Assembly (NCBI GenBank): GCA_001942045.1
Contig: MSTD01000003.1
Location: forward strand, 176,545 to 240,544
Direction of reading: 5' to 3'
DNA from: Mycolicibacterium porcinum
GTDB taxonomy: Bacteria; Actinomycetota; Actinomycetes; Mycobacteriales; Mycobacteriaceae
DNA length: 64,000 nt
Shown: piece after piece, positions 48,950 to 57,396 of the stretch
Layout: each line of letters opens with the position of its first letter
Numbering within the stretch: the stretch's first letter is position 1
Program-made: the position numbers and the translations under genes
Notes under the pieces: model-generated
Database searches by the model: none
Seen by the model: the letters and a program-made list of their open reading frames with translations, nothing else
What the model was told of the DNA's origin: nothing

Positions 48950-49700
48950 GGGCGTCCACCTCGTCCTCGAGCCGTACTGAATCGTCGGAATCATCGCCTG
49001 CGTCTGACCCGGAGCCATTGGCGGCCCGCTTGAGCTGATCGAACTGCTGCTGCAGTTCGGTGATCATCGAGGCCGTCATGATCGCGTTGACCACCGGGCT
49101 GATGGTGAAACTGTCCTCGTCCTCCCGGTTGCGGGCCAGCATGTCGATGTCGGTGAGCCGCTCGATCGCGTTGTCGATCCGCTTGTCGAACGAGGCGGTG
49201 TCGCGGTCGGTGTCGTTGTTCACCCCGGCGAACAGCTCATGGATCTCGTCACGGCTGATCAACACGTTCTCGTCGCGCGCCGCGGCCCGCATGAGCTTGG
49301 CCAGGTGCAGGGCCAGGATCGAATCGTAGGTGTTGAGCGTCTCTCGACGCAGCAGGCGGCGCCGCCACTGCGACTCGTAGTCGGCCTGCTCGACGTAGGC
49401 GATGTCGTGATCGTCCGAAATGCACAGCCGCATATCGAGTTCCGACAGCCGCACGGTGAGCTCGGTGCGGTAGCGCGTCACCCATGACCAGAGCTCGGAG
49501 TGGTTGTCCTTGCTGACGTAGCGCCGCGACAGCAGGTGCTGCAGTGCCCAGCAGGCGCGGTCGGGCAATTCACTGACATCACCATCGAAGCGGGGCGCAC
49601 GGCGCTGGTCAGTCGAGCGTTCGACGGCGTCGATGCTCGGCAGGGCATCGAAGTCGATCGCCACGTCTGGGGCGGGCGGCGTATCCGGGGTGTCGGTCAT
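48942..49700 (-). CDS. jetB: JetB (DUF4194, MukE/kleisin-partner-like) of Wadjet/Ept
   Basis: 252-residue protein of the DUF4194 family, the small winged-helix (MukE/KITE-like) subunit of Wadjet. After a Pro/Asp-rich leader ([12 protein letters not shown]) come [21 protein letters not shown] and [21 protein letters not shown], then a second winged-helix-like part with [15 protein letters not shown]; the C-terminal tail is acidic. ATG at 49700 overlaps the jetA stop by four bases, and its own stop overlaps the jetC start by eight, so all three subunits are translationally coupled. Confidence 0.85.
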   Translation of the reverse strand: MTDTPDTPPAPDVAIDFDALPSIDAVERSTDQRRAPRFDGDVSELPDRACWALQHLLSRRYVSKDNHSELWSWVTRYRTELTVRLSELDMRLCISDDHDIAYVEQADYESQWRRRLLRRETLNTYDSILALHLAKLMRAAARDENVLISRDEIHELFAGVNNDTDRDTASFDKRIDNAIERLTDIDMLARNREDEDSFTISPVVNAIMTASMITELQQQFDQLKRAANGSGSDAGDDSDDSVRLEDEVDARG

Positions 49701-51148
49701 AGCATGCTCTCGCTGACAGTAGGGATCGGCTCGGTGAAAACCAGTCGGGGGATCTCGATTTCGCGGTCGCCGCCCTCCAGCGACCGGAAGCGCACCCGGA
49801 CGGTTTCGGCAGCGTCGGCGCTTTGTTGCTTGAGCGCCCAGGACCACAGCACGATCACGTGTCCGAGGTAGGCCGAGTCCAGCATGCCGATCGCGTCGGG
49901 CAGCGACAACGGGCCGGCCGCCACCGCGCCGTTGACCAACTCGGCGAGTTCGGCCGCGTCCACCTGCGAGGCCAGCGCCGAGAACGCCGACAGATTCACC
50001 TCGCCCTCCGACGGTTCGGCCTGCGACGGCGGAATCGCGTCTCGAATCTTGAACGCCACGGCGCCAATCGAATTGAAGTCCGTCCGGACCAGCGGCACCT
50101 CGATACCGATGCGACTGTCGGCGAGCGAGACGCTGAGCAGTTCATGCGCACTGGTCAGTGCATCGTTCAGCTGGCGGGTGACGCCGCGGCTGTGTTCCAG
50201 GGTCCCGGAAGCGACGAACCGCTTGATCCGGCGGGCGCAGCGCTGCCTGGTCCGGCCGACCTCGGCCGTCTGGGCAGACACCAGACTGAAGAACCCGGTC
50301 ATCACCTCGCGCAGGCCCGGGTCGAGGTGCGGGAGCTCACGGGTGACCGCCTCGATGTCGGCCACCAGCGCGGCCCGCTGCTCGGGGTCCTGGATCATCC
50401 GGGTGAAGGCCGTGTAGGAGGCGCTCTCGCGGGACGCGAATAGCGACTCGTAGTCGTCGAACAACTGGCGCTGCCGCTCCCGGTACCCGAGATCGGTGTC
50501 GGCCGAGGCGTCCAGCAGCCTGGTAGTGATGCGGTTGAGCATGCTGCCGTACTGGCCGATGTCGGAGACGATCTGCTCCATCTGCAGGGCGATGGCGCGG
50601 GCCTCGTCCTCGACGTCGATCAGATCCGGTTCGGGCCGCTGCCCCTGCTCCAGGGCATCCAATTCGTCACGCAGCTTGGCGATCTCGGCTTCGATGTCGG
50701 CGCGGATGCGCTCTGGATCGTTGCTGACCTGCCCGGCCACCCGTCGCAATCCGGCCGCGATACCGGTGATCGAGCCACCCGTGGCGATGGTGTCCTCGCG
50801 GCGCATCCGGCGGGCGAAATCCAGCACGGCCCGCGCCTCGTAGGTGAGGTAACAAACATTGCGCTCGGTGTCGCCGGACTGCTCGGTGACCCGATGCAGC
50901 CAACCCTGGCTGGCCCAGTACTTGATCAGAGCCAGGCCCGACTGATCGGTTTCCGACCCGAGGTCGGCCAGGTCACGCTCCAGCCGGACCACGAGGTCGA
51001 TCTCGGTGAGCTTGGCCCCGCGGTCCAGGTGGCGTTCCATCAGCGTGAGGTAGGTGGCCAGGTTGTTGGTCACCAGCAGCCGCGCCGACCGCGAGTCGGC
51101 CACCTCGCGATTGAGCTGGTAGAGCTGGTCCAGCGACGGGCCGCTCAT
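49697..51148 (-). CDS. jetA: JetA (DUF3375, MukF/kleisin-like) of Wadjet/Ept
   Basis: 483-residue DUF3375 protein, the kleisin subunit that bridges JetC heads and binds JetB. Seen: the N-terminal LDQLYQLNREVADSRSARLLV helix pair, SQGWLHRVTEQSGDTERNVCYLT (winged helix; shown in part), long helical neck segments with IVSDIGQYGSMLNRIT, and a C-terminal domain beginning IEVPLVRTDFNSIG. I prefer the ATG at 51148 because GAGGCAGGC precedes it; an ATG five codons upstream is also open. First gene of the operon. The 181 bases upstream, between it and the CoA-transferase stop, contain no recognisable jetD remnant. Confidence 0.85.
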   Translation of the reverse strand: MSGPSLDQLYQLNREVADSRSARLLVTNNLATYLTLMERHLDRGAKLTEIDLVVRLERDLADLGSETDQSGLALIKYWASQGWLHRVTEQSGDTERNVCYLTYEARAVLDFARRMRREDTIATGGSITGIAAGLRRVAGQVSNDPERIRADIEAEIAKLRDELDALEQGQRPEPDLIDVEDEARAIALQMEQIVSDIGQYGSMLNRITTRLLDASADTDLGYRERQRQLFDDYESLFASRESASYTAFTRMIQDPEQRAALVADIEAVTRELPHLDPGLREVMTGFFSLVSAQTAEVGRTRQRCARRIKRFVASGTLEHSRGVTRQLNDALTSAHELLSVSLADSRIGIEVPLVRTDFNSIGAVAFKIRDAIPPSQAEPSEGEVNLSAFSALASQVDAAELAELVNGAVAAGPLSLPDAIGMLDSAYLGHVIVLWSWALKQQSADAAETVRVRFRSLEGGDREIEIPRLVFTEPIPTVSESML

Positions 51149-51329
51149 GCCTGCCTCAGGCATGGCCGGGTGCTTCCGTCGCGGTGAACATTCGCACCAC
51201 TTTAGGCGGCCGCCGCGACAGGTTCCGACGCCAGTTCGGTTTGCTGCTCAGATGCCGTGTGAGGGTTCGCCTGCTCGACGGCGTTGCGGTGCCGATGCCG
51301 TGCGCTGCGGTGTGACGACGAACACGTCG

Positions 51330-52691
51330 TTACTCGCCGGCCGCCCATTCGAGTCGCTCAGCACCGTATCCGCCGGGAGCCCAGCGATAGCCGATGCGGC
51401 TACCGTCGGCGAAGACCGGCGGTGCCGCGAAAGACAACTGCCCGAAGATGGATTCGGTCTCCTCGCGGGGCACCTCCAGCTCTCGTCGGTCACCACCGCT
51501 CGCCGGTAGATCCAAGAGGAGATGCGCCGTCCGGGCCAGGCTCAGGTGTGCCCAGCCCGCACCGGCGACAGAGCGTCGGGCGAGGAGCGCCAGAGCTGCG
51601 GCGGCGACGCCATAGCCGGTGGAATGGTCCAGGGCCTGAACCGGCAGGGCACCGGGCCGCCAGTCGGTGCTTGCATTCGACTGCCCATACAGCCGGGCGA
51701 TACCGACGGCGGCCTGAACCAATGAATCGAACCCTCGGCGTCGGCCCCACGGTCCTTGGTCACCCCATGCGTCCAAGGTGACGACCACCAGGCTCGGATA
51801 GCGCTCTCGTAACGTATGCGGGTCCAACCCGAACTTTTCCAACGCGCCGGGTCGGTAGCCCGTGATCAGGACGTCTGCGTGTCGCAACAGTGCTGTCAGC
51901 TTGTCGTGCTGGGCGGGATCGACGAAGTCCGAGGCGGCGCTGCGCTTGCCGAACCCACTGTCGATGTACTGATCGAGCAGTTCTGGGACCGCGGGCGGGT
52001 CGATTCGCAACACATCTGCGCCGAGCAGGGCGAGAAACCGGGTGGCGACGGGACCGGCGATCACCCTGGTGAGGTCGAGAATCCGCACGCCGGTAAGGCG
52101 GCGGCCGGCGTCCAGGGCGGGCCCGAGGGCCTCGACGAAATCGAACCGTATCCACGGTTGCGTGTCGACAACACAGCCTTCCGGGCTGCGCCGCCAGTCC
52201 TGGGGCGATCGGACGGCGACGGCAAGTCCGCCGGCGTCGGTAACCCGTTGCGCGACATCGACCGCTGACAACGACGCGATCACATCGCCCAGGCCTTCCT
52301 TGCTGTCGGAGCCGAGGACGTTCGACAAGACTCGGGCGTGGTGAGGATAGTTCGCATGTAACCGCACCCAGCCGTCTCGGGCCGGAAAGTAACCGGACAG
52401 CGGCGCGAATCCCTCCGGTCTGCGCCCGTCGATGCGCAGATGATCCAGAGATGCGAAAGCCGCGGCAACCGAACTACTTTCGGTGTGGAATCGCTCTTGA
52501 GATCCACATGCCAGTCCCGCGGCGGTGAGCGCCGCCTGAACACTGCCGAGAGCAAGCCCTTCCACATCGAGCAGCCCGCCCCACCAGGAACGTGGACCCG
52601 TCACCCGCGCCACGACGGTGTCGTCGATGGGCCCAACGGCGGGCGCAAGCCATCGATACAGCTCTGGGATGCCTGCCGCTCCAGTCTGCAT
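51330..52691 (-). CDS. CoA-transferase family III-like protein with displaced N-terminal domain
   Basis: About 453 residues from the ATG at 52691; there is no good ribosome site and a GTG a few codons upstream is possible. The family III (CaiB/BaiF) hallmark GVRILDLTRVIAGPVATRFLALLGADVLRI (shown in part) starts only near residue 190, whereas in ordinary CaiB it is at the N-terminus. The first 185 residues, with GYFPARDGWVRLHANYPHH, resemble the C-terminal half of a CoA-transferase, so the polypeptide looks circularly permuted or half-duplicated. Catalytic Asp candidates lie after RGFDSLVQAA. Probably transfers CoA between carboxylic acids; substrates unknown. It occupies the position upstream of jetA. 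Confidence 0.75.
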   Translation of the reverse strand: MQTGAAGIPELYRWLAPAVGPIDDTVVARVTGPRSWWGGLLDVEGLALGSVQAALTAAGLACGSQERFHTESSSVAAAFASLDHLRIDGRRPEGFAPLSGYFPARDGWVRLHANYPHHARVLSNVLGSDSKEGLGDVIASLSAVDVAQRVTDAGGLAVAVRSPQDWRRSPEGCVVDTQPWIRFDFVEALGPALDAGRRLTGVRILDLTRVIAGPVATRFLALLGADVLRIDPPAVPELLDQYIDSGFGKRSAASDFVDPAQHDKLTALLRHADVLITGYRPGALEKFGLDPHTLRERYPSLVVVTLDAWGDQGPWGRRRGFDSLVQAAVGIARLYGQSNASTDWRPGALPVQALDHSTGYGVAAAALALLARRSVAGAGWAHLSLARTAHLLLDLPASGGDRRELEVPREETESIFGQLSFAAPPVFADGSRIGYRWAPGGYGAERLEWAAGE

Positions 52692-52888
52692 GATTTGCAC
52701 ATTATCGGGAACCGTTTGAAACGATGAGACGGCACCCAACTGGCGGTGGCGTTCCACCCAAAGCGCTTGGCGTGCAATAACTCACACCGGTCCGCAGCGA
52801 CGCGCTCAGCACAGCTGCTCAGCACGTCCGGCAACTTTCGGTACCGATAGGGATCGACGCCTCAGCAGGCACGCCATAGAGTCATCCG

Positions 52889-53977
52889 GTGACTCCCGCC
52901 AAGGTGCCGCCCGCCGGATTGGTTCGCGCGGTCGAACGCGTCCGCCACCATTTACGTCGTCTGCATCAACGCGCCGTGCCGGCGCCGGCCGCGATGCTGG
53001 AGATGATCCTGGGCGCATGGCTCTCGCAGGGCATCACGGTCGTCGCGCAGCTCGGGGTGGCCGACGCGTTGGCCGACGGACCGCTGGGTGCCGAGGAGCT
53101 GGCGCGCCGGGTCGGGGCCGACCCTGATGCGCTGAACCGCCTGATGCGCGCCCTGGTCGGCGACGGCATCTTCCGCCGTACCCGGGACGGGCGCTATGCG
53201 CTCAACCCGCTGGGTGACACCCTGCGCACAGATGCGCCCGTCTCGATCGCCGGGATGGCGAAATTCGTCGGCTCACCGCAGCACCGGGAGCACTGGAGCC
53301 ACCTGGGTGACGCGGTCCGCACCGGCGAGGCCGTCATCCCCAAGCTGCGGGGCAAGAGCGCATTCGACTACTTCGCCTCCGTGCCCGAACTGGCGGCAGT
53401 TTTCAACGACGCCATGACCAGCGTCTCCGAGCTCGCGATCGCTCCGGTGGCGGCGGCCTACGACTTCAGCCCGTTCGGCACCATCGCCGACATCGGCGGC
53501 GGTCACGGCCGGCTGCTCGCCGCGATCCTGCAGGCCACCCCCGCGGCGCAGGGCGTGCTGTACGACCTGGCGCATGTGGTGGACGGCGCTCCGGAGCTGC
53601 TCACCAAATACGGAGTGACCGACCGGGTACGGGTGATCCCCGGGTCCTTCTTCGACACCGTTCCCGCCGGCGCCGACGCCTACGTGATGAAGAACATCAT
53701 TCACGACTGGCCCGACGACGAGGCGCTGGTGATCCTGCGCAATGTGCGCGCGGCCGCGACCCCAGGAACGACGCTGCTGTTGATCGAAGGAGTGATTCCC
53801 GACCACGACCGCGAGTTCGTCGCCAAGTGGACCGACATGGAGATGTTGGTCGGTATCGCCGCGAGAGAACGCACCGAGGACGACTACCGAAAGCTGTACC
53901 AGGAGGCCGGGTTCCGGCTGACCCGCGTGGTGGACACGGCGTCACCGTTCAGCCTCGTGGAGGGTGTGGCCGTCTAA
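52889..53977 (+). CDS. SAM-dependent O-methyltransferase (PF00891-like)
   Basis: 362-residue methyltransferase with an N-terminal winged-helix dimerisation domain (about 30-120: GAEELARRVGADPDALNRLMRAL, shown to mark the helix-turn-helix) and a C-terminal class I Rossmann domain. Seen: the SAM motif ADIGGGHGRLL (about 197-207), NIIHDWPDDEALVILRN with H272 in the position of the catalytic histidine of plant-type and antibiotic O-methyltransferases, and LLLIEGVIP. GTG start at 52889. The substrate is unknown; likely a hydroxylated aromatic or polyketide. Its stop overlaps the convergent lipoprotein stop by four bases. Confidence 0.88.
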   Translation: MTPAKVPPAGLVRAVERVRHHLRRLHQRAVPAPAAMLEMILGAWLSQGITVVAQLGVADALADGPLGAEELARRVGADPDALNRLMRALVGDGIFRRTRDGRYALNPLGDTLRTDAPVSIAGMAKFVGSPQHREHWSHLGDAVRTGEAVIPKLRGKSAFDYFASVPELAAVFNDAMTSVSELAIAPVAAAYDFSPFGTIADIGGGHGRLLAAILQATPAAQGVLYDLAHVVDGAPELLTKYGVTDRVRVIPGSFFDTVPAGADAYVMKNIIHDWPDDEALVILRNVRAAATPGTTLLLIEGVIPDHDREFVAKWTDMEMLVGIAARERTEDDYRKLYQEAGFRLTRVVDTASPFSLVEGVAV

Positions 53978-54483
53978 TCCTCTTCCGCACAGGGAGACGT
54001 CGCGGACACGTTGAGCCGAAATACGCCCGCCGCAGTGGTTTCGGTCTTGACGGAGACGATGTACCCGCGGCCGTCCTCGTACGCTTTGTCGTTCGGCGGT
54101 TCTGGTTCTGGGCGGGTCCACGGGATGGGTGTGAATCCCTGATCGGTCAGGGTGTCGATTCGGGCGAGTGCGGCTGCGACCACGTCGGGAGCCGGGTCGG
54201 TGACCACGGCTTTGCGATACACCCGCCATGGCGGCCCGTCGGGCATCATCGCATCGTTTGTTCGGCAACCATGCAGGGCCGCCTGGGCGGGATCGGGATC
54301 GACCGGCTTGCCGACGATCATCGAGACATATCCGGCCACGGTGCGGGCCGCCTCGGTGACAGTCAATGAATTCGGTGCTGTCATTGCCTCACCTTCGGTA
54401 GTAGGCCGATCGTTCCGGAAGAACCCACACGAGCTCGTGAGGAGCAACAGAATTGCCACGAAAAACGTTGTGATCAGCTTCAT
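53974..54483 (-). CDS. LppJ-like lipoprotein
   Basis: 169-residue predicted lipoprotein. The ATG at 54483 gives MKLITTFFVAILLLLTSSCGFF, a lipobox (TSSC) with lipidated cysteine near residue 19. The mature domain has VTEAARTVAGYVSMIVGKPV, GCRTNDAMMPDGPPWRVYR and FRLNVSATSPCAEED, with two further cysteines. Position after an EspC-like gene and a large alpha/beta hydrolase reproduces the Rv2078-Rv2079-lppJ (Rv2080) order of M. tuberculosis as I recall it. Its start overlaps the hydrolase stop by ATGA. Function unknown; possibly an immunity or envelope partner of the hydrolase (inference). Confidence 0.75.
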   Translation of the reverse strand: MKLITTFFVAILLLLTSSCGFFRNDRPTTEGEAMTAPNSLTVTEAARTVAGYVSMIVGKPVDPDPAQAALHGCRTNDAMMPDGPPWRVYRKAVVTDPAPDVVAAALARIDTLTDQGFTPIPWTRPEPEPPNDKAYEDGRGYIVSVKTETTAAGVFRLNVSATSPCAEED

Positions 54484-56354
54484 TTCACCTGTATCCGTGG
54501 CCCCTCGCCGGGATTGTCGGTCACTCGCGGATTGTCCCATGGATGCTGCCGCCGTTCGTAGGATCCGTCGCCATCCCAGGGCAGTTCCGGGATTTTCGGT
54601 GCGCCGTACCCGCGTGCCGCGTCCGACGCCTCGGCCTTGAAGTTCCCGTCGTCACCGATATCGATATCCATGTAGTTGGTCTCGATCCCGCGCTCGACAT
54701 AACCGGTGACCTCGCCGCCGCTGATGACCGCAGCCATGTTGTGGAACGCATCTGAATCCGGATCGTTCCAGTATTCCCCGTGTGCGTTCTGCCCCACGAT
54801 CACTTCGCCGTGATGGGGCCCTTCACGCCCGTAGTAGCCGGTGTCCAGCCGAGTGACACCGGGAATCTTGTCGGGGTCCGTCGCCGCAGGCAGGCCCCCC
54901 AGCGGATTGCCCACCTGCCCGTCGACGGTGTGCGGGATTCCGGGTATCGAGTCGATCCATTGTTGATCGGTGACGTCACGGGGCAGCGACTGAACCGCCC
55001 CGATCGGATCTCCCGGCGCGGTCATCGAATAGCGCTGAACGTCCGGATTCGGGTTGGTGTACCCGTCGCTGAGAATGCCGGTGCCGGCCGACGAGGCATG
55101 CAGGATGCGATCTGCGCGCAACCCCATCTGCTCGGCGGTTCCGACGATCGCGCCACCGTAGGAATGCCCGATGTAGGTGACCGGTGTACCCGGGGCGTCG
55201 GCGCCCACCGCGCGGTCGATCTCATGACCGAACGACACCAGCTTAGGGGCCATCGATGCCGCGTACTTCGGATCCGTCGCGTCGGTCAGCAGGTCTTGAG
55301 GGAAGTCGTCGCCCATGTACAGGAACACAGGCGATCCCGATTGATCCGCCAGTTCCACCGCCGCCTTGTGGTTCGAGGCACTGCCGTTCAGGTTGGTGCC
55401 CGTGCCGGGAACCACCACACCGACGCCCTTGATCCCTGGCTTGATCTCCCCGACCATCTCGATCATCCGCCCGTTGCCCTCGGTGGAGAATCCGACGAAC
55501 TTGCGCGGCACCTTCTGCCCACTGCCGGGGGGAAATTCGATCGGGGTGAGCATCGCCTGCAGCTGCTTGACCCGGGCATCGTCGGGTGGCTGCTTACCCA
55601 ACTCCGCGTCCAGTGCGTTGCGGATATTGATGTTGTTGGCTTCGATCCTGGTATCGAACGGCACACCGTCGGTATTGCCCATCACCTGCGGATCGGCGAG
55701 CACCATGGCGTGCAGGGTTTCCGGGCTCAGCCCCGCCAGGAACGCCGCCCGCTCGTCAGGGGTCATCCCGGCCAGCCGGTCGACCAGGGCTTTGGGACTG
55801 TTCGGATCGGGCGCCTGGTCGGGATCCGGCGTGCTGAGTGCAGCCGCGGCGTCGCGTACCTGCTGACCGACCTTGTTGTCGGTGGTCTCGAACTGCGCCA
55901 GTTGCGCTTTCAGCTGCGCCGATGCTTTCGCCGCCAACGCCCGCAGCACCATCCGGTTCACCGGACTCAACCGGGCGAATACATCGAGGGCGCTTCCGGG
56001 ACGGATCGATACGGTGCCGTCGTCGGCGACCTGCCATCCCTGCCCCCGAAGTTGCTCGACGGAGCTCAGGATGGCGGCTCGTTGCTGCACCAGCTCGGTG
56101 CCGCCGTTGTGCAGGGCGGATTGCAGTTTGGTCAGACTTTCGTGGAGTCGCTGCATGCGCTCCAATGACGCTGTGGCGCCGGCGATCGCGGCGTCGGACG
56201 ACGTGCCCGTCCAACTGGCACGAAGCTTGTCGATGATCGCCCGCTGCTGATCCATCTGCGCCGACAACGTGGACGCACGGTTACCGATATCGGCGCCGCT
56301 CGACACCAACGCCTCAGGATTGGAGCCTTCCACCTGAGAGATCGAGATCGGCAT
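54480..56354 (-). CDS. DUF1023 alpha/beta hydrolase with WXG-like N-terminal helical domain (Rv2079-like)
   Basis: 624-residue protein. The first 120 residues are helical with a WTG turn (LRASWTGTSSDAAIAGA), like WXG100-type ESX substrates. The middle is a long helical linker. From about 300 there is a DUF1023 alpha/beta hydrolase: GVGVVVPGTGTNLNG, FLYMGDDFPQDLL and VTYIGHSYGGAIVG (nucleophile Ser in GHSYGG). The C-terminus has HHGEVIVGQNAHGEYW, a candidate for the catalytic His. It lacks a Sec signal, so if exported it would use a type VII system. Preceded by one base by the EspC-like gene, followed by the lipoprotein with ATGA overlap. The modular layout recalls a secreted effector; activity unknown. 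Confidence 0.78.
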   Translation of the reverse strand: MPISISQVEGSNPEALVSSGADIGNRASTLSAQMDQQRAIIDKLRASWTGTSSDAAIAGATASLERMQRLHESLTKLQSALHNGGTELVQQRAAILSSVEQLRGQGWQVADDGTVSIRPGSALDVFARLSPVNRMVLRALAAKASAQLKAQLAQFETTDNKVGQQVRDAAAALSTPDPDQAPDPNSPKALVDRLAGMTPDERAAFLAGLSPETLHAMVLADPQVMGNTDGVPFDTRIEANNINIRNALDAELGKQPPDDARVKQLQAMLTPIEFPPGSGQKVPRKFVGFSTEGNGRMIEMVGEIKPGIKGVGVVVPGTGTNLNGSASNHKAAVELADQSGSPVFLYMGDDFPQDLLTDATDPKYAASMAPKLVSFGHEIDRAVGADAPGTPVTYIGHSYGGAIVGTAEQMGLRADRILHASSAGTGILSDGYTNPNPDVQRYSMTAPGDPIGAVQSLPRDVTDQQWIDSIPGIPHTVDGQVGNPLGGLPAATDPDKIPGVTRLDTGYYGREGPHHGEVIVGQNAHGEYWNDPDSDAFHNMAAVISGGEVTGYVERGIETNYMDIDIGDDGNFKAEASDAARGYGAPKIPELPWDGDGSYERRQHPWDNPRVTDNPGEGPRIQVK

Positions 56355-56355
56355 G

Positions 56356-56661
56356 TCAGCCCGCTGGTTTGACTGAGTTCAGTCGACGCGCGGACTCGTC
56401 ATCGGCGCGCTGATAGGCGTCGGCTGCGTCGGTCAGTTTCCCGGCATGGGTGCCGACCTCGCTGCCGACGGACTGGACTGCGGCGTCGACGATCGACGAA
56501 ACCTGACCGCAGGCGGCGCCGCTCTGCAGGCCCGGCATGGCGGACGCTGCCGTACCGAGTACTTCCCCGACGCCGAGGGCGGCGATCACTCGGCTGACGG
56601 CAGTTTCACCCGCGGCGGCAGCCCGCAGCTCCGCCGGGGCAACCCTCAGCTCAGACACCAC
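56356..56661 (-). CDS. EspC-like type VII secretion target protein (Rv2078-like)
   Basis: About 101 residues. A GTG at 56661 (or 56658) is chosen because VSELRVAPAELRAAAA is the normal beginning of the DUF2580/EspC-type ESX-associated family; the upstream ATG adds an unlikely basic leader. It is helical, Ala-rich and ends in ADAYQRADDESARRL, where the YxxxD/E secretion-type motif (YQRAD) is visible. First gene of the trio with the DUF1023 hydrolase and lipoprotein, one base apart from the hydrolase start. Probably a heterodimer partner or secretion chaperone of the hydrolase (inference). Confidence 0.7.
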   Translation of the reverse strand: MVSELRVAPAELRAAAAGETAVSRVIAALGVGEVLGTAASAMPGLQSGAACGQVSSIVDAAVQSVGSEVGTHAGKLTDAADAYQRADDESARRLNSVKPAG

Positions 56662-56711
56662 CGTGGGAGCGTAACGCCACTTTCGTGGGTACTTGCGCAC
56701 CAATTTTGAGA

Positions 56712-56728
56712 ATACGGAGCGTCCGTAT
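56712..56728. promoter_or_regulatory. 17-bp palindrome upstream of the EspC-like operon
   Basis: ATACGGA-GCG-TCCGTAT, a perfect 7-3-7 inverted repeat located between the TetR stop (56736) and the start of the EspC-like gene (56661), both on the minus strand. It is typical in length and symmetry of TetR operators. It could instead help terminate the TetR gene. Confidence 0.5.
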
Positions 56729-56735
56729 CGCTGAT

Positions 56736-57368
56736 CTAGGCCGAGTTGTGCTCTGAGTGCACGCTCGAAGCAACCTCGGAAGGCGTGCCCTTCAGGCCGC
56801 GCCAGAACAGGTTGATCATCAACTCGGCGGCCTCGTTGACGTCGGCGTCGCCCGTGCTGACCCGGCTGGCGATCGCCTCACCGGCACCCACCAGTGCCAC
56901 CGCCATCATCTCGAAGTCGCTGTCGGGCTGAGGATTACGCGTGCCGGTGCTGAGCAGCCGGCCCACCAGATCGATGATCCGGTCGCGGCCCTCGCGGACG
57001 GTGTGGGCGAAGGCCTGGGAGCTGGTGGCCTGGGTGTAGAGCACCATCCACGACGCCCGGTTGGCATCGATGTAGGTCAGGAACGCCAGCACGGCGCTGC
57101 GCAGCAGGTCCTTGGGGCTCTGGGTGAAGTCGATCTCCCCGCGCACCACATCGACGAAACGCGTCAGCTCGCGGTCCAGGCAGGCGCCGAACAGCTCTTC
57201 CTTGGAGCCGTAGTAGAGGTACAGCATCGGCTTCGAGATCTCGGCCTCCGCGGCGATCGCGTCCATCGAGGTCTCGTGATAGCCGTTCACCGAGAAAATC
57301 TGCACAGCAGCGTCGAGCATCTGCTGTTCACGCACGGCTCTCGGCAGCCGCTTCGTCCCACCTGCCAT
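56736..57368 (-). CDS. TetR-family regulator
   Basis: 210-residue TetR repressor; the ATG at 57368 starts MAGGTKRLPRAVREQQML. The helix-turn-helix (about 25-60) is SMDAIAAEAEISKPMLYLYYGSKEEL (shown in part) with the LYLYYGSKEEL motif common to regulators of lipid and redox genes. The ligand domain contains MVLYTQATSSQAFAHTVREGRD. Located upstream of the EspC/hydrolase/lipoprotein operon on the same strand, with a palindrome between them, so control of that operon is plausible. Separated from the RpiR gene stop by 28 bases. Confidence 0.88.
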   Translation of the reverse strand: MAGGTKRLPRAVREQQMLDAAVQIFSVNGYHETSMDAIAAEAEISKPMLYLYYGSKEELFGACLDRELTRFVDVVRGEIDFTQSPKDLLRSAVLAFLTYIDANRASWMVLYTQATSSQAFAHTVREGRDRIIDLVGRLLSTGTRNPQPDSDFEMMAVALVGAGEAIASRVSTGDADVNEAAELMINLFWRGLKGTPSEVASSVHSEHNSA

Positions 57369-57396
57369 CCGAACAGGATAAGCGCCCGGTTCACGG

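Noticed and set aside
48950..49018. Longer JetC starting inside jetB
   Set aside because: Would overlap jetB by 77 bases and add a non-conserved leader; the GTG at 48949 overlapping the jetB stop is typical coupling.
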